DNA from: Halopiger aswanensis
GTDB taxonomy: Archaea; Halobacteriota; Halobacteria; Halobacteriales; Natrialbaceae
Direction: 5' to 3'
Assembly: GCF_003610195.1 (NCBI RefSeq)
Contig: NZ_RAPO01000001.1
Span: 248,001 to 312,000, forward strand
Length of the DNA: 64,000 bases
Positions 1-8,384 of the stretch are shown here, one piece after another. The notes below the pieces were generated by a model. The model saw only the letters and a list, made by a program, of their open reading frames with translations. It ran no database searches and was not told the DNA's origin. Made by a program: the position numbers and the translations under genes. The first letter of the stretch is position 1, and every line of letters starts with the position of its first letter.

Positions 1-49
1 CACTCGACTTGTAATCGAGACTTCGTGGGTTCAAATCCCACCCCTGGCT
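1..49 (+). tRNA. tRNA-Thr (anticodon TGT), 3' part
   Basis: The window begins inside a tRNA. The anticodon arm is a 5-bp stem CTCGA/TCGAG around the loop CTTGTAA, so the anticodon is TGT (reads ACA, Thr). The T-arm is GTGGG-TTCAAAT-CCCAC at 25-41. The acceptor 3' strand CCCTGGC is at 42-48 and the discriminator T at 49. CCA is not encoded, as usual in haloarchaea. The D-arm and 5' acceptor strand lie outside the window. Confidence 0.9.
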
Positions 50-587
50 TGACTCCGTCAGTTCAACCTTCCTATCTGGTATTGCTCGACTCCAGTGGTC
101 GGAGTATGCCGGCAACTCGGACCGAAGCCCAACCCCGCGGGAAGTCTCGAAGCGGTTCACTACGTTACGCGGATTTTGAACCGGCAATCGTGAATGTGCT
201 GTCAGTCGTTGGAAGACAATAGCGATTCGCTGGCTGCTGTTGATCGCTGCGTCTGAACCAGCAGCCAGTCGGTCAGCAGCACGTGCGTGGGCGAGACTGA
301 ACACGGATGCATCCACAAGCCAACCGCGAAGCCGACCACAGAATACCGCTGTGAGTGGGAAATGGGGGTCGGAATGGGGGACGTCCACTCGGTGGGTGAC
401 ACTGACTGTCACCACACCACCATCCGGTATGTTACCATCGGTGATAATGTTTGGGATGGAGGACTGTTCGATACGGTTTGGAGTCCGACAGATAGAGTCG
501 CGACGTGACTCACAACTGCGATTGAAGCGTCCGAAGGAGTCGATCAAAAAATCGGTCCGTGAGTTATGGCACACAAACGGCGACCGA

Positions 588-667
588 ATCACCGGCCGGG
601 CAAACCGGTGATCCGTCCCGTCGGTGATCGGAAGGGTCGCGGTATCACGGGCAGTGATACCCGCGAC
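588..667. repeat. Two adjacent strong hairpins, possible structured RNA or terminator
   Basis: ATCACCGG (588-595) pairs perfectly with CCGGTGAT (605-612). GTCGCGGTATCAC (636-648) pairs with GTGATACCCGCGAC (654-667) with a single bulge. The two arms also share the short word GTGAT/ATCAC. No oligo-T run follows, and neither flank codes convincingly. It could be a small RNA gene, a processing signal or a leftover inverted repeat. Confidence 0.45.
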
Positions 668-1151
668 GGTGGCGAGGCGGAGATCTGTCCGGGCGAACAG
701 GCGCTGTCAGGGCACCGATAGTGGATCCCCCATCCCCTCGCCGATTGAACGTTCATTCACAGCAGTGATAAAGGTATCGGACCGGCCGTTTCCCGACAAC
801 TGATCCGCTTGAGTCGGGAACAGGGACGGTGTCTATCGAGATCGGCGACCGGGTGTTTTGTCTCAACGGACTACACGGCCGACAACTAGCCTCAACATCT
901 GTCTGATGCTATCGCTGGTCGATCTCGGAGTGCGATGCGATTACAGCAACTGAAACCGAACTGTCCCTCATTCGTCGGCAAAAACGGCTTACAACCCCTG
1001 CTTGTTCGGCGAATATTCCTGCTTGAAAGGTTTCAAAACGAATTACAATACTAATATCATCTCTCCATCTCTGCCCAAATAGTACTATAGCGGTCGAATA
1101 AATACATCTACGATCAAATCCGTCCATTGCTTTCGGAACAGGGCCAGAGGA

Positions 1152-1158
1152 TTTATAT
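1152..1158 (+). promoter_or_regulatory. TATA box of the HalOD1 gene
   Basis: TTTATAT is centred 28 bp before the ATG at 1183, the spacing of a leaderless haloarchaeal transcript, and it supports that start. Confidence 0.6.
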
Positions 1159-1182
1159 CTCGGCGAAGAAAGAGTCCGGCCA

Positions 1183-1473
1183 ATGCTACTCTCAGTCGAT
1201 CGTTCGGAAGCAGCCGACGACCAGTCGCTTAGTTTTGCAGTCATTGCCGCAGTCGCCGAACGGGAAGGCGTCGATCCGACCGATATCGAACCTCCGGAGT
1301 ACGAAGCGCTCTACGACGCGATCAACCCCGAAGCCCTCGATTCGCTTTTCGCGCCGCGAACGGACGGGACCGCTCGAACCGCCGGTCGCGTCGAATTCAC
1401 GTATTGTGACTACCACGTCGTCGTAACGAGTGACGGTGACGTCGAAGTACACGACGACGATCCACAGCAGTAA
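1183..1473 (+). CDS. HalOD1 output domain protein
   Basis: This 96-residue acidic protein consists of almost only one HalOD1 (haloarchaeal output domain 1) unit. The visible hallmarks are an N-terminal helix with AVAEREGVDP, the motif EPPEYEALYDAINPEALDSLF, and a closing beta hairpin (RVEFTYCDYHVVVTSDGDVEV). HalOD1 proteins are small output modules associated with haloarchaeal signalling; the biochemical role is unknown. No membrane segment or signal is present. It stands alone, facing a convergent thioesterase gene, and appears leaderless. Confidence 0.8.
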   Translation: MLLSVDRSEAADDQSLSFAVIAAVAEREGVDPTDIEPPEYEALYDAINPEALDSLFAPRTDGTARTAGRVEFTYCDYHVVVTSDGDVEVHDDDPQQ

Positions 1474-1520
1474 CCCCGTAGCTTCAGACACGTCCAGCAC
1501 ACGACACCGCTGAGCGCCGC

Positions 1521-1922
1521 TTACCCTCGAGTCGCGTCGATTCGTCGTCGCCACTCGTCCGGCAGTGTCCGCGAGTCGCCCGTCTCCTCGTCGACGAGCA
1601 CCTGGACCGTTCGTGCGGTTGCCGCCTGGTCGCCGTCCGCTCGGATCTCGTACTCGATCGGGAGACTCGAGGTGCCAAGTTCTGGGACCCGGAGGGCGAT
1701 AGTGACGTCGGCGTCGGCATCGATCGGACGGACGTAATCGATCTCGAGGTTTACCAGGACGGTGCCGGTGTCGACGAGCGAGACGCCGAGCACGTCGGTG
1801 AAGTACGCCTCGCGGGCTTGCTCGAGGTAGGTCGCGTACGTCGCGTTGTTGACGTGGCCCATGAAGTCGATGTCGCGGAGCCGAACGTCGATGCTGACGT
1901 CGTACTCGTACTCAGTTGTCAT
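1521..1922 (-). CDS. Acyl-CoA thioesterase, 4HBT hotdog family
   Basis: A 133-residue single hotdog-fold protein of the YbgC/4-hydroxybenzoyl-CoA thioesterase type. The N-terminal motif RLRDIDFMGHVNNATYATYLEQAR carries the Asp and the HVNN segment that place the catalytic residues. The C-terminal strand pair ends in TVQVLVDEETG. It should hydrolyse a short or aromatic acyl-CoA to free acid and CoA in the cytosol; the substrate cannot be read from sequence. An ATG eight codons upstream is in frame, but MTTEYEYDVSIDVRLRD is the more typical family start. Length fits the family. Confidence 0.85.
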   Translation of the reverse strand: MTTEYEYDVSIDVRLRDIDFMGHVNNATYATYLEQAREAYFTDVLGVSLVDTGTVLVNLEIDYVRPIDADADVTIALRVPELGTSSLPIEYEIRADGDQAATARTVQVLVDEETGDSRTLPDEWRRRIDATRG

Positions 1923-2054
1923 ATAAGCAGCGATGACTGCCAGCACCGTAGGCGTACCGCTCGGTATCAGCGTCGCCTGTCACGCCCGGTCGCTCGCGCG
2001 TAGACTTAGTGACAGCAAGAAACGCCACACGACGGCGACGATCGGCGCCGACGG

Positions 2055-2813
2055 CTACATCGTGGTGCGCGCCGCTTCGAAAACTTCCTCGTGGAGTCGG
2101 TCGGTGACGATATCGACCAGCGGTCGCATGTTCTTCGTGTCCGCGCGGTTGTACTCGACGAGCGTCTCGAGTGCGCCCTCGTCGCCGCGTTCGTACTCGT
2201 GCCAGAGGCGGACGGCGTCGCGCCCGCTGAGCTCCGGCATGTCGCGGTCGATGCCGAGTTCGCGTTCGATCGCCTTCAGCCCGCCGTCGAGGCCGACCTG
2301 CTTGCAGGGGTACATGAGATCGAGGTGCGGCACGTCGACGTCGATGTCGTAGCAGGTCTCGAGGAAGGGCACGTCGAACCGCGCGCCGTTGAACGTGACC
2401 AGCAGCGACGAGGCCTCGAGTTCTCGCTCGAGGCGCTCGCTCGTGAGGTCCCGTCCCTTGACGAACGTCTTCGTCTCGTCGCCGCGGTGGCAACTGACCG
2501 TCGTAACGTCGTGACACGAGGCGTCGAGCCCGGTCGTCTCGATGTCCAGGAAGCAGGTTTGCTCGCGGACGTTCTCGTACAGTCGCCAGCGGCTCGCGGA
2601 GGGGAGCCGCTCGGCGAACGGGGAGACGTCGCCGCGCTCCAAGTGGGCGCGTCCCTCGTCGATGAACGTCTCGATCCGGTCGGCGAGCGTGTCGCCGACG
2701 ACGTCGACGCTGCCGTCGAACTCGTCCCAGTGGGTGATTCCCCGTTCCCACAGGCGGCGTTCGGTCGTTTCGCCAACCCCGCGGACCGGGATGAAGCTGT
2801 TCTCGATTCGCAC
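2055..2813 (-). CDS. YprB-like RNase H-fold exonuclease, short form
   Basis: A 252-residue protein with an RNase H-like (YprB/RNase_H_2) nuclease fold. The first ~40 residues (VRGVGETTERRLWERGI) resemble a helix-hairpin-helix DNA-binding unit. The nuclease starts at CFLDIETTGLD, placing acidic ligands at D90 and E92. The middle motif LVTFNGARFDVPFLE supplies the next Asp, and YNRADTKNM near the end supplies the last. It probably acts in DNA repair or processing as a metal-dependent 3'-5' exonuclease. A larger paralogue sits at 33464-35047 beside a helicase. This copy has no helicase neighbour; the flanking genes are a thioesterase and a DUF7504-type protein. Confidence 0.8.
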   Translation of the reverse strand: MRIENSFIPVRGVGETTERRLWERGITHWDEFDGSVDVVGDTLADRIETFIDEGRAHLERGDVSPFAERLPSASRWRLYENVREQTCFLDIETTGLDASCHDVTTVSCHRGDETKTFVKGRDLTSERLERELEASSLLVTFNGARFDVPFLETCYDIDVDVPHLDLMYPCKQVGLDGGLKAIERELGIDRDMPELSGRDAVRLWHEYERGDEGALETLVEYNRADTKNMRPLVDIVTDRLHEEVFEAARTTM

Positions 2814-2945
2814 ACCTGTTCAGGGGAACGGGGTGGGTAAAAGCGCTTGGATCGGCGGTGACGGCCGCTCTGTCGGAGTTGAGGCCGGGCCCGATCGTAC
2901 TCGAGTTCGGACCGGATCACGAATCGACGATCGCTCACCGACCGC

Positions 2946-3638
2946 TTACAGCGATAGCCACTCGGTCCGCGTCCGTTGCTCGCGGAGTCGCCACCGCTGT
3001 TCGTAGCTTCCCGCTCGCTCCCGGAGTTCGACGACCGCATCGAACAGCGGCTCGAGCAGCGCGACGGTCTCGTGGGTCCGGGCGAGCGGCAGGTGCACGT
3101 GGCCCATTCCGTTAACGTGTTCGATCGCAGCGGTCGTCATGTGCAGGAGGCGAAACACGCGCTCGGCGCCGTACCTTCGGAGTAACGGCATCGGTGAGTC
3201 GATACAGACCCGCAGTTCAGCGGGGGAAAGCCCGTCCGCCGCGGCGTCGAGTTCGTCGATGGTTTCGATAATCTCGAGGCCGAGTGCCTCGAGTCGATCG
3301 CTACAGCCGGCGTATTGCGTGTCGTCGACTGACGGCTCGCCGTCGGCATCGGGTGCGTATTCGATCCATCTGACCGTTCCGTCTGGCGCGGGATCGTGCG
3401 AGGGGCGGTCCGCCCGATCCGTGACGAGAACGCGATACCGGGACCGGCCGGTCACCGACTCGTTGCCGTCGTCGTGATTACCGTCTCCACAGCCGCACAA
3501 CTGCCGGCAGGCGACTTCGTGGACTGCAGTCACGTCTTCGCCGACGACGAGGACGTTGCTCCCGTCCCGTTTGAGCGCCGGCAACGTTCGCAGGAACGCT
3601 GCACGCGTCTCTCCCCCACTCGCGTACTCACCGTCCAT
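2946..3638 (-). CDS. DUF7504-like haloarchaeal protein
   Basis: The protein of about 230 residues has the pattern of the haloarchaeal family I know as DUF7504: an N-terminal strand after a helix (LKRDGSNVLVVG), Cys-containing CRQLCGCGDG, a central variable acidic region, and a C-terminal ATPase-like shell ending in HMTTAAIEHVNGMGHVHLPL. The family resembles degenerate RecA/KaiC-type folds and is often near signalling genes; no function is established. I chose MDGEYASG as start because family members begin near there and an AT-rich TATA-like box (3664-3675) lies about 31 bp upstream. In-frame ATGs at 3719 and 3686 would add 27 or 16 residues. Confidence 0.65.
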   Translation of the reverse strand: MDGEYASGGETRAAFLRTLPALKRDGSNVLVVGEDVTAVHEVACRQLCGCGDGNHDDGNESVTGRSRYRVLVTDRADRPSHDPAPDGTVRWIEYAPDADGEPSVDDTQYAGCSDRLEALGLEIIETIDELDAAADGLSPAELRVCIDSPMPLLRRYGAERVFRLLHMTTAAIEHVNGMGHVHLPLARTHETVALLEPLFDAVVELRERAGSYEQRWRLREQRTRTEWLSL

Positions 3639-3738
3639 CCGGACTAACGGATAGCCGTCGTTGAAATAAATATTTCGGCCGTTCATCGTTTCAAAAACGT
3701 CCGGGCTGCGTAATATCATCCATTGACAATCGGCCGAC

Positions 3739-3745
3739 TTTTTAT
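3739..3745 (+). promoter_or_regulatory. TATA box for the coiled-coil protein gene
   Basis: TTTTTAT is centred 25 bp before the ATG at 3767, consistent with a leaderless mRNA. Confidence 0.55.
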
Positions 3746-3766
3746 CCCGGCTCTCGTAGTGCGTCT

Positions 3767-4564
3767 ATGGCCGATCAGGACGACGACCTCGCGGACGCCA
3801 TCCGCGAACTGACGCGGACCCTCGAGGATCTCCGGCAGGCACTCGATCAGTCGGACCGGGGAACGGGGGGCCGGGAACGCCGGGGATGGCGACCGCCGCT
3901 TCGCCCGCCGACGCCGCGGGAACTGCTCGCTTTCGCCGACGAGGTCGCGGTCCCCGCCGCCCTCACCGCCCTCGAGTCGAGCGTTCGCGCGCTCGAGGCG
4001 TTCCAGCGCGGGCTCAAACTCGTCAGGACGGAACGCGACGTTCGCGATCGGACGGCCGACGCGGCGACCGCGAGCGGCGACCGCGCGGACCGGCTCCGGG
4101 AGACGACCCTCGAGCGGCTCGATACTGCACTCGCCGAACTCCAGCGAGCGGCGTCGGAGGGGACGCTCCCGGCCGACGACGAGGCGCGGTCGCTGCTGAC
4201 CGACGCGCGCGAACTCCGCGACGAGGTCGACGCCCGGCTTCGCGAGGCGACGAGCGACGGTACGTCGACCGAGCCCGAATCGGACTCGTCGGCGGTTGAA
4301 ATCGACATCGAAGAGGGCACGCCCGACGGAGCCGAGGCGGACCGAGACGAGAGCGAGAGCGAGAGCGCGGCCACGGATGCCGAATCCGAGAACTCGAACG
4401 TCGACGTCGACGCCGAACTCGAGACGCTCAAGGATCAGTACGCTGCGGACGACGAGGGCGACCCCGCTGCGGACGGCGAAAACGGCACCGCGAACGAACG
4501 CGGCCCCGATTCGACGCCCGACGAGGGGAACGAGGACGAAGACGATGCCGACGACGCGACGTGA
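3767..4564 (+). CDS. Haloarchaeal coiled-coil acidic protein (DUF7547-like)
   Basis: 265 residues. Residues ~5-30 and ~85-160 are helical and heptad-like (LADAIRELTRTLEDLRQALDQ; LERLDTALAELQRAASEG). A proline-rich link (PPLRPPTPRELLAFADEVAVPAAL) joins them to a hydrophobic helix. The last ~100 residues are low-complexity Asp/Glu/Ser. No signal peptide, catalytic motif or Cys is present. I associate it with a haloarchaeal family of unknown function. The acidic tail is very repetitive and could drift fast. Monocistronic, divergent from the gene at 3638. Confidence 0.7.
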   Translation: MADQDDDLADAIRELTRTLEDLRQALDQSDRGTGGRERRGWRPPLRPPTPRELLAFADEVAVPAALTALESSVRALEAFQRGLKLVRTERDVRDRTADAATASGDRADRLRETTLERLDTALAELQRAASEGTLPADDEARSLLTDARELRDEVDARLREATSDGTSTEPESDSSAVEIDIEEGTPDGAEADRDESESESAATDAESENSNVDVDAELETLKDQYAADDEGDPAADGENGTANERGPDSTPDEGNEDEDDADDAT

Positions 4565-4830
4565 TCTCAGCTCCGGGGTCGACTGTTCGGCTTGACACCG
4601 CTGCTACCTGCCCGGATTCGAATTTCGACGAGCGACGGGACTAACGCCGCTCGCTCCGTGATATACGACCGCGAATCTTTCTCGAGAAGCGAGTGAGTAG
4701 TCCCGTGTTTATCGTCGGCGCCTGCCGCGGACTCGCACGCGCCGCCCCTCCAACAGGCAATTACAATTTGCGGCGCCGCGTGTACGGTCGGAATGCTAAT
4801 AGTGATCAATGCGCACGTTTCGGTGGGCCA

Positions 4831-5082
4831 ATGAGTACCGAACCAGCCACCCAGCGAGCGCGAACGACCTGCGACGACTGCGGCCTGCCGTACTACGCCG
4901 ACGAGAACGACGCGTGTCCGTACTGCGACACATCATCGGCGGCGACCGAGACCGACCCGCAGCGAGACCGGGGTTCGGAACCGACGCCGCCGGACCGCCG
5001 CCGCCGATCGGCCTCGAGACCGGGTTCGAAATCGCTGCTCCAGCGGCTCACGAACGCCCTCAAAGACGCGTTCCGCAGGTGA
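4831..5082 (+). CDS. Small zinc-ribbon protein
   Basis: An 83-residue protein with one treble-clef/zinc-ribbon unit near the N-terminus: CDDCGLPYYADENDACPYC holds two CxxC pairs 12 residues apart. The remainder is Arg/Pro-rich, ending in an amphipathic basic helix (LLQRLTNALKDAFRR) that might contact nucleic acid or membrane. The frame is open further upstream, but the ATG at 4831 begins the haloarchaeal-like acidic sequence. A weak TATA-like element (GCTAATAG, near 4799) lies 32 bp before it. Function unknown. Confidence 0.65.
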   Translation: MSTEPATQRARTTCDDCGLPYYADENDACPYCDTSSAATETDPQRDRGSEPTPPDRRRRSASRPGSKSLLQRLTNALKDAFRR

Positions 5083-5115
5083 GGGCGGCCGCGAGCCGCG
5101 GGGCGCTCGCACGCC

Positions 5116-5478
5116 CTATTCGACGGGCTCGAAGCGGTAGCCGTCCCAGTCCTGACTCTCGGGTTCGCGGATCCCGGCGCCGGGTTCTCGGAGTTCGTCG
5201 ACGTGGACCGGCCGGACTTCGTCGCCGGTCTCGATATCGCCGGTCGTAAGCTGACCGATCGCGCGGACCGATTCGCCGTCCACGTCGAACTCGACGATCG
5301 CGAGGTGGTTCGGTTCGCGGACGCCGGGCGGCGTTGCCGTCGAGGTCGTCCACGTGACGACCTCGGCCGTGTACTCGCTCAGGTCGATCGTTTCCGCCGG
5401 CTCCGCGCCGCCGGGGCCGCGCGGGTGGCCGGGGTAGCTGATCGAACCGTCCTCGTACTTGGTGGCTTCCATCGTCAT
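5116..5478 (-). CDS. OB-fold (DUF35-type) partner of the thiolase
   Basis: A 120-residue protein corresponding to the OB-fold half of DUF35 proteins (AEVVTWTTSTATPPGVREPNHLAIVEF, GQLTTGDIETGDEVRPVHV). In the archaeal HMG-CoA pathway, DUF35 proteins bridge thiolase and HMG-CoA synthase, usually with a rubredoxin-like zinc ribbon before the OB fold. Here there is no Cys at all, so that ribbon is lost. Its ATG overlaps the upstream thiolase stop by 4 nt (ATGA), so the two are translationally coupled and probably form one complex. Confidence 0.8.
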   Translation of the reverse strand: MTMEATKYEDGSISYPGHPRGPGGAEPAETIDLSEYTAEVVTWTTSTATPPGVREPNHLAIVEFDVDGESVRAIGQLTTGDIETGDEVRPVHVDELREPGAGIREPESQDWDGYRFEPVE

Positions 5479-6632
5479 TGTGCTGCCTCCATGATGGTCG
5501 TGATGACGCAGTTGCCGAAGCCGCCGACGTTACAGCAGAGGCCGACGTCGGCCTCGACCTGTCGCGGACCGGCTTCGCCCATCAGCTGTTCGTAGATCTC
5601 GACGGCCTGCGCGACGCCGCTGGCGCCGAGCGGGTGGCCCTTGGACTTGAGCCCTCCGGAGGTGTTGATCGGGAGTTCGCCGGTGTCGCGCTCGGTGTAG
5701 CCCTCCTCGACGAGCTTCCAAGCCTCGCCCTGCTCGGCGAAGCCCAGCCCCTCCATCTGGAGGAACTCGAGGATGGTGAACATGTCGTGGAGTTCGGCCA
5801 CGTCGATGTCGTCGGGGCCGCGACCGCTCATCTCGTAGGCGCCCTCGCCGCTCTCGACGACGCCGCCCATTACGGTCGGATCCTCGCGTTCGTGGACGAC
5901 GTGGGTATCCGTCGCGCCGTCGATGCCCGAGATGACGACGTAGTCGTCGGTGTACTCCCGGGCGACCGATTCGGGACAGAGCATCAGGGCCGCCGAGCCG
6001 TCCGTGATCGGACAGAAGTCGTACAGCCGCAGCGGGTCGGCCACGATCGGCGACTCGAGCACCGTCTCGAGATCGACCTCCTTCCGGAACTGCGCGTTCG
6101 GATTGTCGACGCCGTTCTTGTGGTTCTTGACGGCGACCTTCGCGAGACTCTCGCGGGGCGCGTCGAACCGCTCTAAGTAGTGGCGCGCGGTCAGGCCCGC
6201 AAACGAGGGCAGGGTCACGCCGTGTTTGTACTCGGCGGGGTGGGTCAGCGACGCGATGACGTCGGTGGCCTCGCCGGTCGTCTTGTGAGTCATCTTCTCG
6301 CCGCCGACGAGGAGGGTCATGTCGCTGGCCCCGCTGGCGACGGACTGCCAGGCGGCGTAGATCCCCGCGCCGCCGCTGGAGCTGGTCTGGTCGATGCGTT
6401 GGGTGTAGGCCGGTACCGCGTCGAGGTCCTGTGCCACGGCGTTCATCACGCCCGTCTGGCCCTCGAACTCGCCGCTCGCCATGTTCGAGACGTACAGGTG
6501 CTCGACGTCCGCGGCGTCGACACCCGCGTCCTCGAGACACTCGAGCCCGGCCTCCGAGAGGAGGTCCAGGATCCAGGCGTCCCGCTGCCCGAACTGGGTC
6601 ATGGACGAGCCGATGATTGCAACACGTTCCAT
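5475..6632 (-). CDS. Thiolase-like protein with Ser at the nucleophile position
   Basis: A 385-residue thiolase-superfamily protein of the SCP2/archaeal type. It keeps the second-half catalytic motifs: ELHDMFTI, the His of SKGHPLGASG (H333) and the Cys of CCNVGGFG (C367). At the usual nucleophilic Cys of the CASGG motif the sequence reads QTSSSGG, so the acyl-accepting residue is S84. Normal thiolases form an acyl-Cys intermediate there. It may therefore be a non-canonical acyltransferase, an acyl-CoA binding subunit or a degenerate partner. First gene of a two-gene operon with the DUF35-type protein. Confidence 0.85.
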   Translation of the reverse strand: MERVAIIGSSMTQFGQRDAWILDLLSEAGLECLEDAGVDAADVEHLYVSNMASGEFEGQTGVMNAVAQDLDAVPAYTQRIDQTSSSGGAGIYAAWQSVASGASDMTLLVGGEKMTHKTTGEATDVIASLTHPAEYKHGVTLPSFAGLTARHYLERFDAPRESLAKVAVKNHKNGVDNPNAQFRKEVDLETVLESPIVADPLRLYDFCPITDGSAALMLCPESVAREYTDDYVVISGIDGATDTHVVHEREDPTVMGGVVESGEGAYEMSGRGPDDIDVAELHDMFTILEFLQMEGLGFAEQGEAWKLVEEGYTERDTGELPINTSGGLKSKGHPLGASGVAQAVEIYEQLMGEAGPRQVEADVGLCCNVGGFGNCVITTIMEAAQ

Positions 6633-6684
6633 ATCCTACGGGACTCGAGTCAGCAATTTATAGGATAGGGATTGCGACGGGCGG

Positions 6685-7986
6685 TTAGGCCGACTCGGCC
6701 GCCGTCGTCCGCAACTCGCCCGCGCGCGAGCGCGCCTGCGAGATCACTGCAGGGCGGGCCTCGAAGGAAACGATGACGTCCTGATCGCCGTAGGTGACGT
6801 CGTCGACGTGTGCGTTGTCGTGGATCCACGAGACCAGACTCATCGTATCGTCGGTCATCGGCAGCATGAGTCGCTCCGCTTCCCAGTCGGGCAACTCCGC
6901 ATCGATCCGATCGAGCAGCGCTTCGACGTTCGTGCCCTCCTGTGCGCTGACCGTGACCGGGTTCGGCGCGAGCGAGGAGAGCGCCCGCCGCTTCTCCGCG
7001 AGTTCGTCGTCGTCGACCTTGTCGATCTTGTTCAGCACGGTCACGATCGGCGCTTCGTTGCGCTCGTAGAGGGTGTCGTGACAGGTGACGAGTTTCTCGT
7101 GGATCTCGTCGATATCCTCGCTGACGTCGACGACGAGCAAGACGAGATCCGCCCGGTAAACCGAATCGAGCGTCGACTTGAACGACTCGACGAGCCAGTG
7201 GGGCAGGTCGCTGATGAACCCGACGGTGTCGGTCACCAGCACGTCGCGAGGTTCGATGTCCGCGCGGCGGGTCGTCGTCCCCAGCGTCGTGAACAGCTTG
7301 TCCTGGGACTCGGCCGTCGCGTCGAGGTCCCGGTGGAGCCCCTCGTTCTCGTCGACGTCGAGGTCGGCCGCGAGCCGGCGCAGCAGCGTCGACTTGCCGG
7401 CGTTCGTGTAGCCCGCGAGCGCGACCAGATCGAAGCCCGAGTCGCGGCGACGCTCCCGACGCTGCTCCTCGGTCTGTTCGATGCGCTCGAGTTCGTCCTT
7501 GATCCGGCTGATCTGGTCCTTGATGTCCTGTTCGCGGCTCTCGTCGTACTCGCCCAGCCCCATGAAGCCGGGGTGCTCGTCGCGCTTGGCGAGGCTGGTC
7601 TTCGCTTCGGCGCGGGGCAGTTCGTAGCGGAGTTCGGCGAGTTCGACCTGCAGCTGCGCCTTCCGGGTCTGGGCGCGCTGGCCGAAGATCTCGAGGATCA
7701 GCGTGAATCGGTCGATGACCTCGACGCCCTCGGGGAGCATTTGGCCGAGGTTGTAGGTCTGGTAGGGACCGAGCCGGTTGTCGAAGATGACGGTCGTCGC
7801 CCCGGTTTGCTCGACGACCGCGGCGAGTTCCTCGGCCTTCCCTTCCCCGAGTTGAAGGGCGGGATCGGCCTTCCGCGACTGGGAGATCTCACCGACGACC
7901 GTGTAGCCGGCCGCGGTAGCGAGGTCGCGAATTTCGGTCGTATCTGGCGTTCCGGAGTCGACGCGCTTGGCGATGATCGCGTTCAT
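6685..7986 (-). CDS. hflX: GTPase HflX
   Basis: 433 residues, the full HflX layout. The N-terminal HflX domain includes LQLGEGKAEEL and IFDNRLGPYQTYNLGQML. A charged coiled-coil linker (~150-185) follows, then the GTPase domain with G1 GYTNAGKST (192-200), G3 DTVGFI and G4 NKID, and a short C-terminal domain. HflX binds the large ribosomal subunit and rescues or dissociates stalled ribosomes under stress in other organisms. Monocistronic on the minus strand. Length and motifs are typical, so it should be active. Confidence 0.95.
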   Translation of the reverse strand: MNAIIAKRVDSGTPDTTEIRDLATAAGYTVVGEISQSRKADPALQLGEGKAEELAAVVEQTGATTVIFDNRLGPYQTYNLGQMLPEGVEVIDRFTLILEIFGQRAQTRKAQLQVELAELRYELPRAEAKTSLAKRDEHPGFMGLGEYDESREQDIKDQISRIKDELERIEQTEEQRRERRRDSGFDLVALAGYTNAGKSTLLRRLAADLDVDENEGLHRDLDATAESQDKLFTTLGTTTRRADIEPRDVLVTDTVGFISDLPHWLVESFKSTLDSVYRADLVLLVVDVSEDIDEIHEKLVTCHDTLYERNEAPIVTVLNKIDKVDDDELAEKRRALSSLAPNPVTVSAQEGTNVEALLDRIDAELPDWEAERLMLPMTDDTMSLVSWIHDNAHVDDVTYGDQDVIVSFEARPAVISQARSRAGELRTTAAESA

Positions 7987-8384
7987 GCGAGTGGATGTGA
8001 GTGTGCGTGAGTCGGACGGTGGTCGTCACGTCGCTCGCTCGAGGGTGAGACGCGACTCGAGCCGAGCGGCGGCGCTTCGTCAGTGTCCGTCGTGAGCCGA
8101 CTGCACGGCTGCTCGAGGGCCGCGGACGGTCGACGCTGGGACCGATGCCGCGGGACCCTCGACACGCTAACGATGCCGGCCGCACACCTCCGTTGACCGA
8201 ACGAGTGACATAGATGCACGTACGCATCCGACCGCCTTGAATCCCGCGCCCGTCGTCGTCGGACGAGCCCGTCACGGCCGAAAGCAGCCGAATTCCGCAG
8301 CGACGAACCCGAATCGAAATCCGATACCGTCCAAGTGGACAGCGATCACAACAGTCATTATCGCCGACTCGAATGGTCGTGGCG
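7987..8384. other. Divergent intergenic region
   Basis: 398 bp between hflX (minus) and the FUN14 gene (plus). I see no gene. CATTATC at 8356-8362 sits 26 bp before the ATG at 8385. The hflX promoter is not obvious. Confidence 0.5.

Larger units (their letters stand above)
50..1182. other. 1.1-kb stretch without a convincing gene
   Basis: The open frames here (for example 240-611 plus, 909-1244 minus) show no haloarchaeal codon pattern, no acidic composition and no family resemblance. The right part (about 1020-1110) is AT-rich and fits a promoter region for the gene at 1183. The only structured part is the hairpin pair at 588-667, listed separately. Confidence 0.6.

Noticed and set aside
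1-49. tRNA-Thr as an integration site
   Set aside because: No integrase gene and no repeated 3' tRNA end downstream in the window that I can see.
240-611. 123-codon frame in the first kb
   Set aside because: Ser/Arg/Thr-rich translation, no acidic bias, no promoter at the right distance.
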